This document shows positions 51,776 through 60,444 of a DNA stretch of 64,000 bases, piece after piece (position 1 is the stretch's first letter; each line of letters opens with the position of its first letter). The stretch is from positions 3,720,001 to 3,784,000 of the forward strand of contig NZ_CP139368.1 of assembly GCF_034120055.1 (NCBI RefSeq), in the 5' to 3' direction. A program made the translations under genes and the position numbers. Origin of the DNA: Microbacterium rhizosphaerae (GTDB lineage Bacteria; Actinomycetota; Actinomycetes; Actinomycetales; Microbacteriaceae). The notes below the pieces were generated by a model that saw only the letters and a list, made by a program, of their open reading frames with translations, was not told the origin of the DNA and made no database searches.

Positions 51776-52587
51776 AGTTCGGGCCGCCGATCGGCGAACA
51801 GGTCGTTGTACGGCGGAAGCGACTTGTCGCCGGGCGCACGGAGGATGAGCTCTGCCACCGCCAGGTTGCCCAGGCCGGGGAGGGCGGCGACCCATCCGTC
51901 TTCGTCGATCACGGCGGTGCCGCTCGTCCAGGTCACGCCGCGCTCCTTACCATGGCGGTCGGCGATCACGGTCGCCAGGCGCGAGGACCGTGCCGCAGCC
52001 ATCGCCTGGATCGTCTCGGGCGCGTGCTCACCGGCCGGCCGCGCCACCAGCGGCCAGTTGACCGGCAGCGCGAGCACCTCGGCTCCCGCGAGCGCGAGCC
52101 CGCGGGGGACCTCGGGGAACTCATTGTCGTAGCAGATCGCGACCCCGAGTCGGCCGATGGGGCTGTCGAACACCGCACCGGCGATGTCGCCCCGGAGGAA
52201 GAACTCGCCTTCGCTCCCCCACAGGTGCGACTTGCGGTAATCACCGAGACGATCGATTCCGGTCAGCACCGCCGCCGTGTTGTAGAGGTCGCTGCCATCG
52301 CGCTCCGCATATCCGACGACGGCGACGACACCGTCCGGTAGCACCGCCGAGATCTGGGCCCACATCGGGTCATCGCGGGTTACGGCGGCCGCGCGAGCCT
52401 CCGACGGGTCGGTGAAGACGTATCCGCTCGTCGCGAGCTCGGGAAGCACGATCAGCCGGGCGCCCTCTTCCACCGCCGCGCGGAGGGCGTCGCTGATGCG
52501 CTCCCCGTTGCCGGCGACGTCCCCGAGTTCGACCTCGGGAGACGCCGCCGCAACGCGGAGCGAACGGGGAGCCTGGGCAGGCTGCAT
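51769..52587 (-). CDS. Nitrilase-superfamily carbon-nitrogen hydrolase
   Basis: 272 residues. The Glu-Lys-Cys triad is visible: LPELATSGYVF (Glu), DYRKSHLWGSE (Lys) and AICYDNEFPE (Cys). It hydrolyses an amide or carbamoyl bond; amidase or N-carbamoyl hydrolase activity is more usual than true nitrilase for this length. It is 23 bases after the bicupin gene, third in the NTF2-like/bicupin/amidase operon whose promoter carries the operator at 54868. Confidence 0.87.
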   Translation of the reverse strand: MQPAQAPRSLRVAAASPEVELGDVAGNGERISDALRAAVEEGARLIVLPELATSGYVFTDPSEARAAAVTRDDPMWAQISAVLPDGVVAVVGYAERDGSDLYNTAAVLTGIDRLGDYRKSHLWGSEGEFFLRGDIAGAVFDSPIGRLGVAICYDNEFPEVPRGLALAGAEVLALPVNWPLVARPAGEHAPETIQAMAAARSSRLATVIADRHGKERGVTWTSGTAVIDEDGWVAALPGLGNLAVAELILRAPGDKSLPPYNDLFADRRPELY

Positions 52588-52610
52588 GGTTCGAGCCTAT
52601 GAGGTCGTGC

Positions 52611-53759
52611 TCAGTCGTCCTCGGTCGCCGTGATCATCACACCGACGGGTGCCAGATATCCGTTCGGGTCGATCATCCAATCGGCGTCACGCGCTGCGCT
52701 GACGACCTCGGGAGCCCACTCCAGGTACACGCGGTCGTCGCCGCCGTTGATGACGAGCAGCTCACCGGCCTCGGCATCCCCCGTGTCGATGCAGCGGAAT
52801 GCGCGCCAGGCACCCTGCGGGATCGACAGGGAGTCGGCGGGGCCGAGCTCGACGGTGGTGTCCATGTCGCCGTTGAGCGTGACGGCCCAACGGCCGGTCT
52901 TCACGAGGATCGCCTGAGTGCGGTCATGGCGGTGCCGCAGCATCCCCTCGTCGCGAGCGGCGCGCACCCAGGCGAGGTTGAAGGAGTGCGGTTCGTGGAT
53001 GTTCGGAACCTGTCGGCGGTCCTCGGTCATGCCGTAGCCGATGGCGAGGCTCAGTTCCGCGGCGCCTCCCGGAAGGCTCGCGCAGAGCAGCGCGTTCTTG
53101 CTGTAGGCGCGGTCGCTGGGCCTGATGACGCGGGAGCGCATCTGTTCCGGGGTATACGTGGTGAGGTCGTCGATGTACTTCTGCTTCATCGGCGTGATCA
53201 GCGGCACATCGTCGGGCACCACATCTCCGGCGACGGTGTCGATCAGCCGGTTGTCCGCCGTCAGGTGCAGGCCATACGACTCCGCCTCCTTGAGGACGGA
53301 GGGACCCCAGATGATGCCGCCTGTGTTGTCGCGGCCGAGCACGGTGAACAGCAGCCCGTCGTCGGGTCCCTCGTTGGTGAACCCGCGGAAGATCCAGGTC
53401 GGGATCGAGACGATGTCGCCGTCGGTGCTGACGTACTCGCCCTGCTTGCCGTCCACGCCCCAGCGCAGCCGGAACTCGCCGCCCAGGTTGATGAAGACCT
53501 CGGCGGTGAAGTGGAGGTGCAGATTGTTCGAGATGCCGTTCGGCATCCCGGCCGCGCCCGTGTTGAAACCGTGGTTCTCGGTGAGGTTCACGTACTGGTT
53601 CGCGTTCTGGGAGACCCCGGCGCCGATGAAGGCGTAGTTCTCCTTCTGATCGGAGCCCGGGGTGCGGCAGTCGATGAAGGCCGCGTTGCAGGCGACCCAG
53701 TCGGTCTTGCGGATGGTCCTGCGCTGGAGCTCCGTCGTATCCACGATCACGTCGGTCAT
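52611..53759 (-). CDS. Bicupin protein, possible dioxygenase or isomerase
   Basis: 382 residues from the ATG at 53759 with AGGAAG upstream; the frame continues 5' without a start signal. Two cupin domains: the first with HLHFTAEVFINLGGEFRLRW and TDGDIVSIPTWIFRGFTN, the second with HRHDRTQAILVKTGRW and GPADSLSIPQGAWRAFRC. The HxH...E pattern of the first domain would bind Fe, Mn or Zn. The metal and reaction cannot be read. It lies between the NTF2-like and amidase genes in one operon, so it should act on the same substrate. Confidence 0.72.
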   Translation of the reverse strand: MTDVIVDTTELQRRTIRKTDWVACNAAFIDCRTPGSDQKENYAFIGAGVSQNANQYVNLTENHGFNTGAAGMPNGISNNLHLHFTAEVFINLGGEFRLRWGVDGKQGEYVSTDGDIVSIPTWIFRGFTNEGPDDGLLFTVLGRDNTGGIIWGPSVLKEAESYGLHLTADNRLIDTVAGDVVPDDVPLITPMKQKYIDDLTTYTPEQMRSRVIRPSDRAYSKNALLCASLPGGAAELSLAIGYGMTEDRRQVPNIHEPHSFNLAWVRAARDEGMLRHRHDRTQAILVKTGRWAVTLNGDMDTTVELGPADSLSIPQGAWRAFRCIDTGDAEAGELLVINGGDDRVYLEWAPEVVSAARDADWMIDPNGYLAPVGVMITATEDD

Positions 53760-53814
53760 GTCGTACTTCTTCTTCCTGGTTGTGGTGTTGTGTCGGGCGC
53801 CCGCGCGCCGCTGG

Positions 53815-54801
53815 TCAGTAGATGTTGGTGAGTGCCACAGGCTCATCGCCGCGCATGCCGGCGATCTGGGCGCGCAACGCGATGTCGTCCCAGATGCGCA
53901 CCTCCTTCACGAGCGCACCGTTGTGGAACGTGAACTGCGAGATGCCGAGAACGTCGACGGATGAACTCGTCAGCGGACCGTAGTTGGCCTTGCCGATGTA
54001 GTCGCCGGTGAACTTCCAGGTGACGGCGACGCGCAGTCCCGCGTACCGGACGTCGTAGTTGGTCTGGATGTCGCGGACCTGGAACTGTCCCGCCGGGAAC
54101 GACTCGAGGAACCTCAGCAGCGCACGCCGATACCCCTCGGGACGGAGGATGACGCGGTTGCCCACCGTCAGCAGGACGAGGTCGCGGTGGAAGAAGGACT
54201 CGACCTTCTGCAGGTCGCGTTCGTTCCACACGGTCTGGATCATCTCCAGCACGGTCTCGACTTCCGAGCGGTAGTTGTCGGGCCGAGGTCCCGAGTCGCC
54301 CTTCGCGATCGGATCGACCGGCGCCGGCTCGGTCCACGAACCCGTGTAGCCACGGAACGCCGGTGCCTGTGCACGCGCCAGCTCGTCGAGGTCCTCTCCA
54401 TGCAGGAGTGCTCCGGCGAGCGTGTCGCGGACGACCCACTCCTCCACCATGCGCCCACGCCGATACAGGCAGTTGGCGATCGTCCGGCTGTACTCGAGCG
54501 TGAGAAGGTCGCTCGAGAGCACGAGGTGGGAGCTCAGAAAGGCGTCGTCGCCGCGCGCCTCCCAGATGACGTCCTCCGCCTGGCCCGTGCGATCCGGGGT
54601 TGCCGAGATCCGCATGAGTGAGCCTTCGATGACCTCGTCGCGGGTGGTAGACGTGCCGTAGGCGCCGTGCACGACGGAGTCCGGCTCGTAGTTCTCCCGG
54701 ATAAAGGAGATGGACCGTTCGACCCAGATGAGGTCCGTGACCTCGCGAATGAAGTCGTCGGGGTCGGTGTACGGCTGGTAGGCAACCGGATCGAGGGACA
54801 C
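53815..54801 (-). CDS. Two-domain NTF2/SnoaL-like protein
   Basis: 328 residues from the GTG at 54801 with AAGGAG seven bases upstream. Two alpha+beta cone domains of the SnoaL/NTF2 type can be recognised: WVERSISFIRENYEPDSVVH with GAYGTSTTRDEVIEGS, and VETVLEMIQTVWNERDLQKV followed by YFHRD-like FFHRDLVLLTVG and RPEGYRRALLRFLES. Members are cyclases, isomerases or hydratases of small ligands. It starts the operon with the bicupin and amidase, and an operator of the LacI at 54924 lies 67 bases upstream. The reaction is unknown. Confidence 0.72.
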   Translation of the reverse strand: MSLDPVAYQPYTDPDDFIREVTDLIWVERSISFIRENYEPDSVVHGAYGTSTTRDEVIEGSLMRISATPDRTGQAEDVIWEARGDDAFLSSHLVLSSDLLTLEYSRTIANCLYRRGRMVEEWVVRDTLAGALLHGEDLDELARAQAPAFRGYTGSWTEPAPVDPIAKGDSGPRPDNYRSEVETVLEMIQTVWNERDLQKVESFFHRDLVLLTVGNRVILRPEGYRRALLRFLESFPAGQFQVRDIQTNYDVRYAGLRVAVTWKFTGDYIGKANYGPLTSSSVDVLGISQFTFHNGALVKEVRIWDDIALRAQIAGMRGDEPVALTNIY

Positions 54802-54867
54802 GTGCACACTCCTTGGCTCTTGCCGCGGTGCCTCCGTCTGCACCCGGCAGGTGTCGATGAACGTCAG

Positions 54868-54881
54868 TGTATGCGTATGCA
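54868..54881. promoter_or_regulatory. LacI-type operator, HisD set, site 1
   Basis: TGTATGCGTATGCA, two mismatches from TGCATACGTATGCA, upstream of the NTF2-like/bicupin/amidase operon and downstream of the LacI gene. Confidence 0.65.
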
Positions 54882-54923
54882 CAACACGAAGGCAAGGCCT
54901 CGCGGAAGGCGGTGCGGAGGCCG

Positions 54924-55925
54924 TCAGCGCGCGGCGGGGGCCGCCAAGGTGCCGCGCTCGACGAACGACGTCTCGAACTGGATGTGCGAGATCGGGGCAT
55001 CCGGCTGCTCGATGCGGCGCGTGATCAGACCGGCAGCGGCGCTCGCCATCCCGACGAGGTCGTACGCGATCGTGGTCAGTTCGAGGATCGGCCATGAGGC
55101 GGGCGGAAGGTCGTCGAACCCGATGATGGAGATCCCGTCGGGGACCGGGACGCCTGCGCCACGAGCCGCGTTGAGCGCGCCGTACGCGACGACGTCGTTG
55201 CCGCAGAAGATCACCGTCGGCGGGTGGGGCAGTGCGAGCAGCGATGCGGTCGACAGTGCACCCGATTCGGTGTCGAACGGCCCGCGGCGAACATAGTCGG
55301 GCTCGAGGGCGAGCCCGTGCTCGGCCAGCGCCGTGCGGAGGGCGACCTCGCGGCCCTGCGCGGTGCTCGTGTTGCTCGGACCGAGGATCGCTCCGATGCG
55401 GCGGTGCCCGAGGTCGACCGCTCGGGTAACGGCGGCGGTCAGCCCATTGACGGGCGAGACGACCGTCGAGTCGGCGTCTACGGCGGCGGCCGTGCGGTTG
55501 AAGTAGACGAAGGGGACCCCTCGATCGTGCAGCCGCAGCGGCGCGACGGACTCGGCCGTCGTGGTCGCGAGGATCACCCCGTCCAGGCCGTTGGCGATCA
55601 GCCGGTCCGCGATGGTCTCGCTGTCGGCGGACTCGGTGTGCAGCAGCAACTGGTATCCGAGCCGCTCGAGTTCACGGTGCGTCGGGGCGATGATGTGCGA
55701 GTAGAACTGGTTGTCGAGGTCCGTCACCAGGAGCCCGATCCGCCGGGTGCGACCGGACGACAGCGCCCGACCGGCCTCGATCGGCACGTAGCCGAGCTGA
55801 TTCACGGCCTCGCGCACCCGATGCTTCGTGGCTTCGGACACCCGTGGGTCGTCGCGCAATGCTCTCGAGACGGTCGGCTGAGAGACGCCGGCCAAACGGG
55901 CGACGTCGTGACTGGTCACCGCCAT
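54924..55925 (-). CDS. LacI-family repressor of the second HisD locus
   Basis: 333 residues. Helix-turn-helix HDVARLAGVSQPTVSRALRD; sensor domain with RIGLLVTDLDNQFYSHIIAP and ISIIGFDDLPPASWPILELT. Divergent from the dehydrogenase/SDR/aldolase operon. Palindromes related to TGCATACGTATGCA occur on both sides of it and before the distant binding-protein gene at 62701, so it probably coordinates import and breakdown of one compound. Confidence 0.92.
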   Translation of the reverse strand: MAVTSHDVARLAGVSQPTVSRALRDDPRVSEATKHRVREAVNQLGYVPIEAGRALSSGRTRRIGLLVTDLDNQFYSHIIAPTHRELERLGYQLLLHTESADSETIADRLIANGLDGVILATTTAESVAPLRLHDRGVPFVYFNRTAAAVDADSTVVSPVNGLTAAVTRAVDLGHRRIGAILGPSNTSTAQGREVALRTALAEHGLALEPDYVRRGPFDTESGALSTASLLALPHPPTVIFCGNDVVAYGALNAARGAGVPVPDGISIIGFDDLPPASWPILELTTIAYDLVGMASAAAGLITRRIEQPDAPISHIQFETSFVERGTLAAPAAR

Positions 55926-55975
55926 GAACGCTCCCCCGGCTCGGCTTAGAACCCTTAGACAACCTTGACCCGCCG

Positions 55976-55989
55976 TACATACGCAAGCA
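55976..55989. promoter_or_regulatory. LacI-type operator, HisD set, site 2 (weak)
   Basis: TACATACGCAAGCA, 11 of 14 positions of TGCATACGTATGCA, exactly 21 bases (two helical turns) from the stronger site at 55997. Confidence 0.5.
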
Positions 55990-55996
55990 TAATATG

Positions 55997-56010
55997 AGCA
56001 TACGTATGCA
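55997..56010. promoter_or_regulatory. LacI-type operator, HisD set, site 3 (strong)
   Basis: AGCATACGTATGCA, containing the perfect 12-bp palindrome GCATACGTATGC, 19 bases before the dehydrogenase start. Confidence 0.75.
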
Positions 56011-56029
56011 CCGAGAGGACCACCCGCAC

Positions 56030-57358
56030 ATGCCCCTGTACCTGAAGAGCGCGCCGACGAAGTCGTTCACCGACACGGCTCAGGCCGATGTCGCCGAGAG
56101 CGTGCGAACGGTGATCGACGAGATCCGCCATGGCGGCGACGCAGCCGTCCGGAAGTACGCGGAGCAGTTCGACAAATGGTCGGCCGACTCGTTCCGGCTG
56201 GACGACGCGCAGATCGCCGAGATCATGGCCGGGCTCGATCCGCAGGTCATCGAAGACATCGAATTCGTGCAGCACCAGGTGCGCACCTTCGCGCAGGCCC
56301 AGCGCGACTCCCTGGTCGACATCGAGGTCGAGACCCTCCCCGGCGTGCGCCTGGGCCAGAAGCACGTCCCGGTCCAGGCCGCCGGCGCGTACATCCCCGG
56401 AGGGAAGTACCCCCTGACGGCGTCGGCGCACATGACGATCATCACCGCCAAGGTCGCCGGTGTCCCCCGCGTGGTCGCGTGCACGCCGCCGATCCGCGGG
56501 GAGATCCCCGCCGCGACCGTCGCCGCCATGAAGCTGGCCGGTGCGGACGAGATCTACATCCTCGGCGGCATCCAGGCTGTCACCGCGATGGCCGTCGGCA
56601 CCGAGACGATCGCGCCGGTCAACATGATCGCCGGCCCGGGCAACGCGTATGTCGCCGAGGCGAAGCGTCAGCTGTTCGGCGAGGTCGGCATCGACCTGTT
56701 CGCCGGCCCCACCGAGATCCTGATCATCGCGGACGACGACGCCGACCCGTTCCTCACCGCTGTCGATCTGCTCTCCCAGGCCGAGCACGGCCCCGAGTCA
56801 CCCGCCGTCCTGATCACGACCTCCAAGGCCCTCGGCGAGAAGGTCATCGAGCACATCGACCGGCTGCTTCCGGGGATGTCGACGAAGGACTACGCGGGGC
56901 CTGCCTGGCGCGACTGGGGACAGGTCATCGTCGTGGACGACATCGACGAGGCCTACGCCCTGGCCGACACGTTCGCGTTCGAGCACGTACAGGTCTTCAC
57001 AGCGCAGCCGCGCGAAGCGCTGGAGAAGATGCACGACTACGGCGCCCTCTTCCTCGGCGAGAACACCTGCGTCTCCTACGGCGACAAGGTGATCGGCACG
57101 AACCACGTGCTGCCGACGCTGGGCGCCGCCCGGTACACCGGCGGATTGTGGGTCGGCAAGTACCTGCGCACCGTGACGTACCAGGAGATCCTCGAGCCCT
57201 CCTCGTCCGCTCAGCTGGGTGAGGTGTGCGGTCGTGCAGCGCGAGTGGAACTCTTCGAGGGCCACGCCCGCTCGGGCGATGCCCGGGTGTGGCGGCACGC
57301 CGGCCGTTCCTTCGGCTGGATCGAGGACGCCGTCGGCGCAGGAGCCGGCGCTCGATGA
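56030..57358 (+). CDS. Histidinol-dehydrogenase-family catabolic dehydrogenase (paralogue 2, HpsN-like)
   Basis: 442 residues from the ATG at 56030 with GAGAGGA upstream; an in-frame ATG at 55994 lies over the operator and is less likely. It keeps the HisD zinc and catalytic residues: QAEHGPESPA, FEHVQVF (Glu-His), GDKVIGTNHVLPT (Asp) and a late His in FEGHARSGD. Segments DIEVETLPGVRLGQKHVPVQ and GKYPLTASAHMTIITAKVAG are like the HpsN-type sulfopropanediol dehydrogenases as I remember them. It probably oxidises a primary alcohol to a carboxylate. Sulfonate-specific partner genes are not seen, so the substrate is open. First gene of a coupled three-gene operon; its stop overlaps the SDR start. 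Confidence 0.83.
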   Translation: MPLYLKSAPTKSFTDTAQADVAESVRTVIDEIRHGGDAAVRKYAEQFDKWSADSFRLDDAQIAEIMAGLDPQVIEDIEFVQHQVRTFAQAQRDSLVDIEVETLPGVRLGQKHVPVQAAGAYIPGGKYPLTASAHMTIITAKVAGVPRVVACTPPIRGEIPAATVAAMKLAGADEIYILGGIQAVTAMAVGTETIAPVNMIAGPGNAYVAEAKRQLFGEVGIDLFAGPTEILIIADDDADPFLTAVDLLSQAEHGPESPAVLITTSKALGEKVIEHIDRLLPGMSTKDYAGPAWRDWGQVIVVDDIDEAYALADTFAFEHVQVFTAQPREALEKMHDYGALFLGENTCVSYGDKVIGTNHVLPTLGAARYTGGLWVGKYLRTVTYQEILEPSSSAQLGEVCGRAARVELFEGHARSGDARVWRHAGRSFGWIEDAVGAGAGAR

Positions 57359-58113
57359 CCGATCTCACCGGCCGCACCGCCCTGATCACGGGCGGCGGAA
57401 GCGGCCTCGGCGCGGCGATCACCGCGGCCCTGCATGACGCGGGGGCGGCGGTCGTCCTCGTCGGCCGCGACGAGTCGAAGCTGGCCGCCGTCGCCGACCG
57501 GCTCGGAGAGCGCGCACGATGGGAGGTCTGCGACGTGGCGGACCCCGCATCCATCGACGCACTGGCGACCGCCCTCGCATCCACCGAGGTGTCTATCCTT
57601 GTCAACAACGCGGGCGTTCCGGGACCCGTCGCTGCGCTCACGGACATCACGGTCGACGAGTGGGACGAGGTCTTCGATGTCAACGTGCGGGGCACATTCC
57701 TGATATGTCGCGCGTTCCTTCCCGCGATGACCGCGCGGGGATCAGGAGACGTCATCAACGTGGCATCCGTGTCGGGCAAACGGCCGCTCGCTCACCGCAC
57801 GCCGTACGCCGCCTCCAAGATGGCGGTCATCGGCCTCACCTCCACGCTGGCGTTCGAAGTCGGGCCGCTGGGCGTGTCGGTGAACACGCTGTCCCCCGGC
57901 CCGGTCTCGGGCCCGCGCATGGCGCGCAACTTCCGGCTCGAGGCGGAGCGCTCGGGAAGCACGATCGAGGATGCCGAGCACGCCTTCGTCTCCCGCGCGG
58001 CGCTCGGCCGCATGGTCACCGAGGAAGAGGTCGGACTCGCGGTCGTTGCGATGCTCGGGATGCCCGGGCTGTGCGGCGCCGACATCGACCTCTCCGCCGG
58101 GATGATCGCATGA
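57355..58113 (+). CDS. Short-chain dehydrogenase/reductase
   Basis: 252 residues from the ATG overlapping the preceding stop (ATGA). Cofactor motif ITGGGSGLGAAI, NNAG motif VNNAGVPGP, and the Ser/Tyr/Lys active site in NVASVSGKRP and TPYAASKMAV. Classical SDR length. It oxidises or reduces an alcohol intermediate with NAD(P), between the HisD-family enzyme and the aldolase in the pathway. It overlaps the aldolase gene by four bases. Confidence 0.9.
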   Translation: MTDLTGRTALITGGGSGLGAAITAALHDAGAAVVLVGRDESKLAAVADRLGERARWEVCDVADPASIDALATALASTEVSILVNNAGVPGPVAALTDITVDEWDEVFDVNVRGTFLICRAFLPAMTARGSGDVINVASVSGKRPLAHRTPYAASKMAVIGLTSTLAFEVGPLGVSVNTLSPGPVSGPRMARNFRLEAERSGSTIEDAEHAFVSRAALGRMVTEEEVGLAVVAMLGMPGLCGADIDLSAGMIA

Positions 58114-58853
58114 GCGCGTCGCTGCGTGCCCGGGCGAGATCAGGCGACCGTCTCCTCGGTGTGCTGCTGCGCATGCCCGCCGAAGAACTTGTGGAGATGG
58201 CGGCCGTGGCGGGATACGACTTCATCCTCATGGACTGCGAGCACGGCCCGGCCGACGTCGTCGCCCTGCGACAGCACATGGCGCTCGCCGAGGCGCACGG
58301 GGTGCCCGTGCTGGTGCGCGTCGGTGAGGGCGACGACGCGGCCATCCTGCGGGTGCTCGATCAGGGGGCGCAAGGGGTGGTGGTCCCGCACCTCGACTCG
58401 GATGAGGACGCCCGCCGCGCGGTCGCCGCCGCGCACTATCCCCCGGTAGGACATCGCGGATTCGCGACCTACAGCCGGGCCGGCCGATTCGGCACGCGGG
58501 ATGCCGCGGAGCACCGTGACTGGTTCCTCCAGAACACGCTGGTGATCGGCATGATCGAGTCGCCCCTCGGGGTCTCTGCCGCGTCGGCGATCATCGCGAC
58601 GCCCGCGCTGGACGGGATCATGGTCGGGCCGTCCGATCTGGCAGCGTCATCCGGTCCCGATGATCCGCCGCCCGCCGTCGCAACCGGGCAGGTGCACGTC
58701 GAGCTCGCCCGGGCGGGGTCGCTGCGGATGGACATCGTCGGTTCTCCCGAGGCCGCCGCCCGCGCGTTCGCCGACGGCGCCGGTATCGTGGTCTACAACC
58801 TCGCGCACGTCCTCATGGCGCATCTGCGCTCTGCGCTCGACGCACGGTCCTGA
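58110..58853 (+). CDS. HpcH/HpaI-family class II aldolase
   Basis: 247 residues from an ATG overlapping the SDR stop. Metal-dependent TIM-barrel aldolase: DFILMDCEHGPAD (catalytic His and ligand), GVVVPHLDSDEDAR, GMIESPLGV (ligand Glu) and VGPSDLAAS (ligand Asp). Members cleave 2-keto-3-deoxy sugar acids or related 4-hydroxy-2-ketoacids to pyruvate and an aldehyde. It ends the operon, suggesting that the pathway finishes with pyruvate. Confidence 0.88.
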   Translation: MSASLRARARSGDRLLGVLLRMPAEELVEMAAVAGYDFILMDCEHGPADVVALRQHMALAEAHGVPVLVRVGEGDDAAILRVLDQGAQGVVVPHLDSDEDARRAVAAAHYPPVGHRGFATYSRAGRFGTRDAAEHRDWFLQNTLVIGMIESPLGVSAASAIIATPALDGIMVGPSDLAASSGPDDPPPAVATGQVHVELARAGSLRMDIVGSPEAAARAFADGAGIVVYNLAHVLMAHLRSALDARS

Positions 58854-58865
58854 CCGCTGCGGCGG

Positions 58866-59546
58866 TCAGCGGTCGAGCCGGCTGCGCCAGGCGCCCACCA
58901 CCTCACCGAACGCCTCGGGCTGTTCGAGCGGGAGCAGGTGGCCACCGTCCAGCGTGACCAGTTCCGCGCCCGGGATGGCATCGGCGATCTCGGTGTGAAA
59001 CGAGGGCGGACAGATGGCGTCCTGCGCGCCCGAGACCACGAGGGTCGGCGCAGTCACGGCCGGCAGCTGAGGCAGCAGATCCACGCGCGTGCCCTGCAGG
59101 CGCAGCTGCATGTGCAGCACCTCGGCGCCGGTCTCCTCGCCCATCGCCAGCGTCCGCGCCACGAGGTCCGGGCGCACGGCCGAGGCCGAGAGAAGCATCG
59201 GCAGAAGGCCGCCCTGCAGGTCGACAGGTGAGACACCCGCGTCGAGCTGTCGGAGCCAGTCGTCCCACCCTGCCCGCTGCGCCGCGGTGGGCGCCTTCGC
59301 GTTCGTCGAGACGAGGAAGAGCCCGGCCACGCGCTCCGGAGCTCGGAGGATCATCGCCATGGCGACGATCGCTCCGAGCGAGAGCCCCCCGAGCAGGAAC
59401 CGGTCCGGCAGCGATTCGAGCAGCCGCTCGACCTGGGCATCCATCGCTGGCACGTCCAGGACGGGAGTCACCGCGTCGTCGAAGCCGCATCCGGTCCAGA
59501 GATCGGCCGTGCAGTTCATCCCCGACAGCAGGACCAGCGGTGTCAC
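58866..59546 (-). CDS. Small alpha/beta hydrolase (lactonase- or esterase-like)
   Basis: 226 residues from GTG, one base after the permease stop. Nucleophile Ser in GGLSLGAIVAM, acid Asp in SGAQDAICPPSF and His in DGGHLLPLEQP. The pattern resembles enol-lactonase-like hydrolases of the PcaD group. It is the last gene of the importer operon and converges on the aldolase gene; hydrolysis of a lactone or ester intermediate in the same pathway is plausible. Confidence 0.82.
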   Translation of the reverse strand: MTPLVLLSGMNCTADLWTGCGFDDAVTPVLDVPAMDAQVERLLESLPDRFLLGGLSLGAIVAMAMILRAPERVAGLFLVSTNAKAPTAAQRAGWDDWLRQLDAGVSPVDLQGGLLPMLLSASAVRPDLVARTLAMGEETGAEVLHMQLRLQGTRVDLLPQLPAVTAPTLVVSGAQDAICPPSFHTEIADAIPGAELVTLDGGHLLPLEQPEAFGEVVGAWRSRLDR

Positions 59547-59547
59547 C

Positions 59548-60444
59548 TCAGCCCTTCACCGCTCCGTCGCTGAGTCCGGCGACCAGATACTTCTGCGCGA
59601 TGAACGCGATCAGGATGACCGGGACCGTCAGCAGCATGGATGCGGCGCCCGCCTGCTGGAGCATCGGCAGCGTCTGGCCGAGCTGGGTCGCAATGAACAC
59701 GGGCACGGTCTTCGACCCGGTGTCGGTCAGGACGAGCGCTGTCAGGTACTCCTGGAACGCGAAGAGGAACACGAAGATCCCCGCGGTCAGGATGCCGGGG
59801 CCCATGAGCGGGATCATCACGCGCCGCAGCATCCCGATGCGTGTGCAGCCGTCGATCATCGCGGCCTCGTCGAGGTCGGGCGGAATCTCGGCGAAGAAGT
59901 TCCGCAGCAGCCAGATCGTGAACGGCTGGTTGATCGCGACCAGCGCCAGAGCGAGCGCGAAGGTGGTGTCGTAGATCCCCAGGGCGCGGCTGATGTCGTA
60001 CATCGGCAGCACCACAGCGAAACGCGGCAGGGCACGGAAGATGAGGGCGAGCACGAGCAGGATCGCCGAGACGTAGCTCGGGAATCGCGACAGCGCGTAC
60101 GCCGCGGGGATGCCGATGATCAGGGCGAGGATCGTCGAGATCACGGCGACCGCCAGCGTGTTCACCAGGTAGTCCGCGAAATACGTCGTCTCCCAGAGGT
60201 CGACGAAGGCCTGGAGCGTGGGCTGGTACCCCCACAGCACCGGCGGATTCGCGAAGGCGACGTCGGTCGGCTTCGTCACCGAGAGCGCCATCCAGATGAA
60301 CGGTGCGAGCACCAGCACGCAGAGCAGGGCGAGCAGGATGCCGACCCAGAGAGGTGCACGCTTCGTGCGCCGTCTGCGCTTCGCCGGCGCGTCGCGTTCT
60401 CCGGTGGTGAGGGCGCGGGTGGACAGATCAACGGTCTCGAGCAT
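59548..60444 (-). CDS. ABC sugar importer permease, MalG type
   Basis: 298 residues from the ATG at 60444, overlapping the upstream stop by one base; a longer open frame exists but lies inside the partner gene. Six helices begin at LWVGILLALLCVLVLAPFIW. The EAA loop is unusual, DEAAMIDGCTRIGML, with Met and Cys where Arg and Ala are common. C-terminus AQKYLVAGLSDGAVKG. Confidence 0.9.
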   Translation of the reverse strand: MLETVDLSTRALTTGERDAPAKRRRRTKRAPLWVGILLALLCVLVLAPFIWMALSVTKPTDVAFANPPVLWGYQPTLQAFVDLWETTYFADYLVNTLAVAVISTILALIIGIPAAYALSRFPSYVSAILLVLALIFRALPRFAVVLPMYDISRALGIYDTTFALALALVAINQPFTIWLLRNFFAEIPPDLDEAAMIDGCTRIGMLRRVMIPLMGPGILTAGIFVFLFAFQEYLTALVLTDTGSKTVPVFIATQLGQTLPMLQQAGAASMLLTVPVILIAFIAQKYLVAGLSDGAVKG

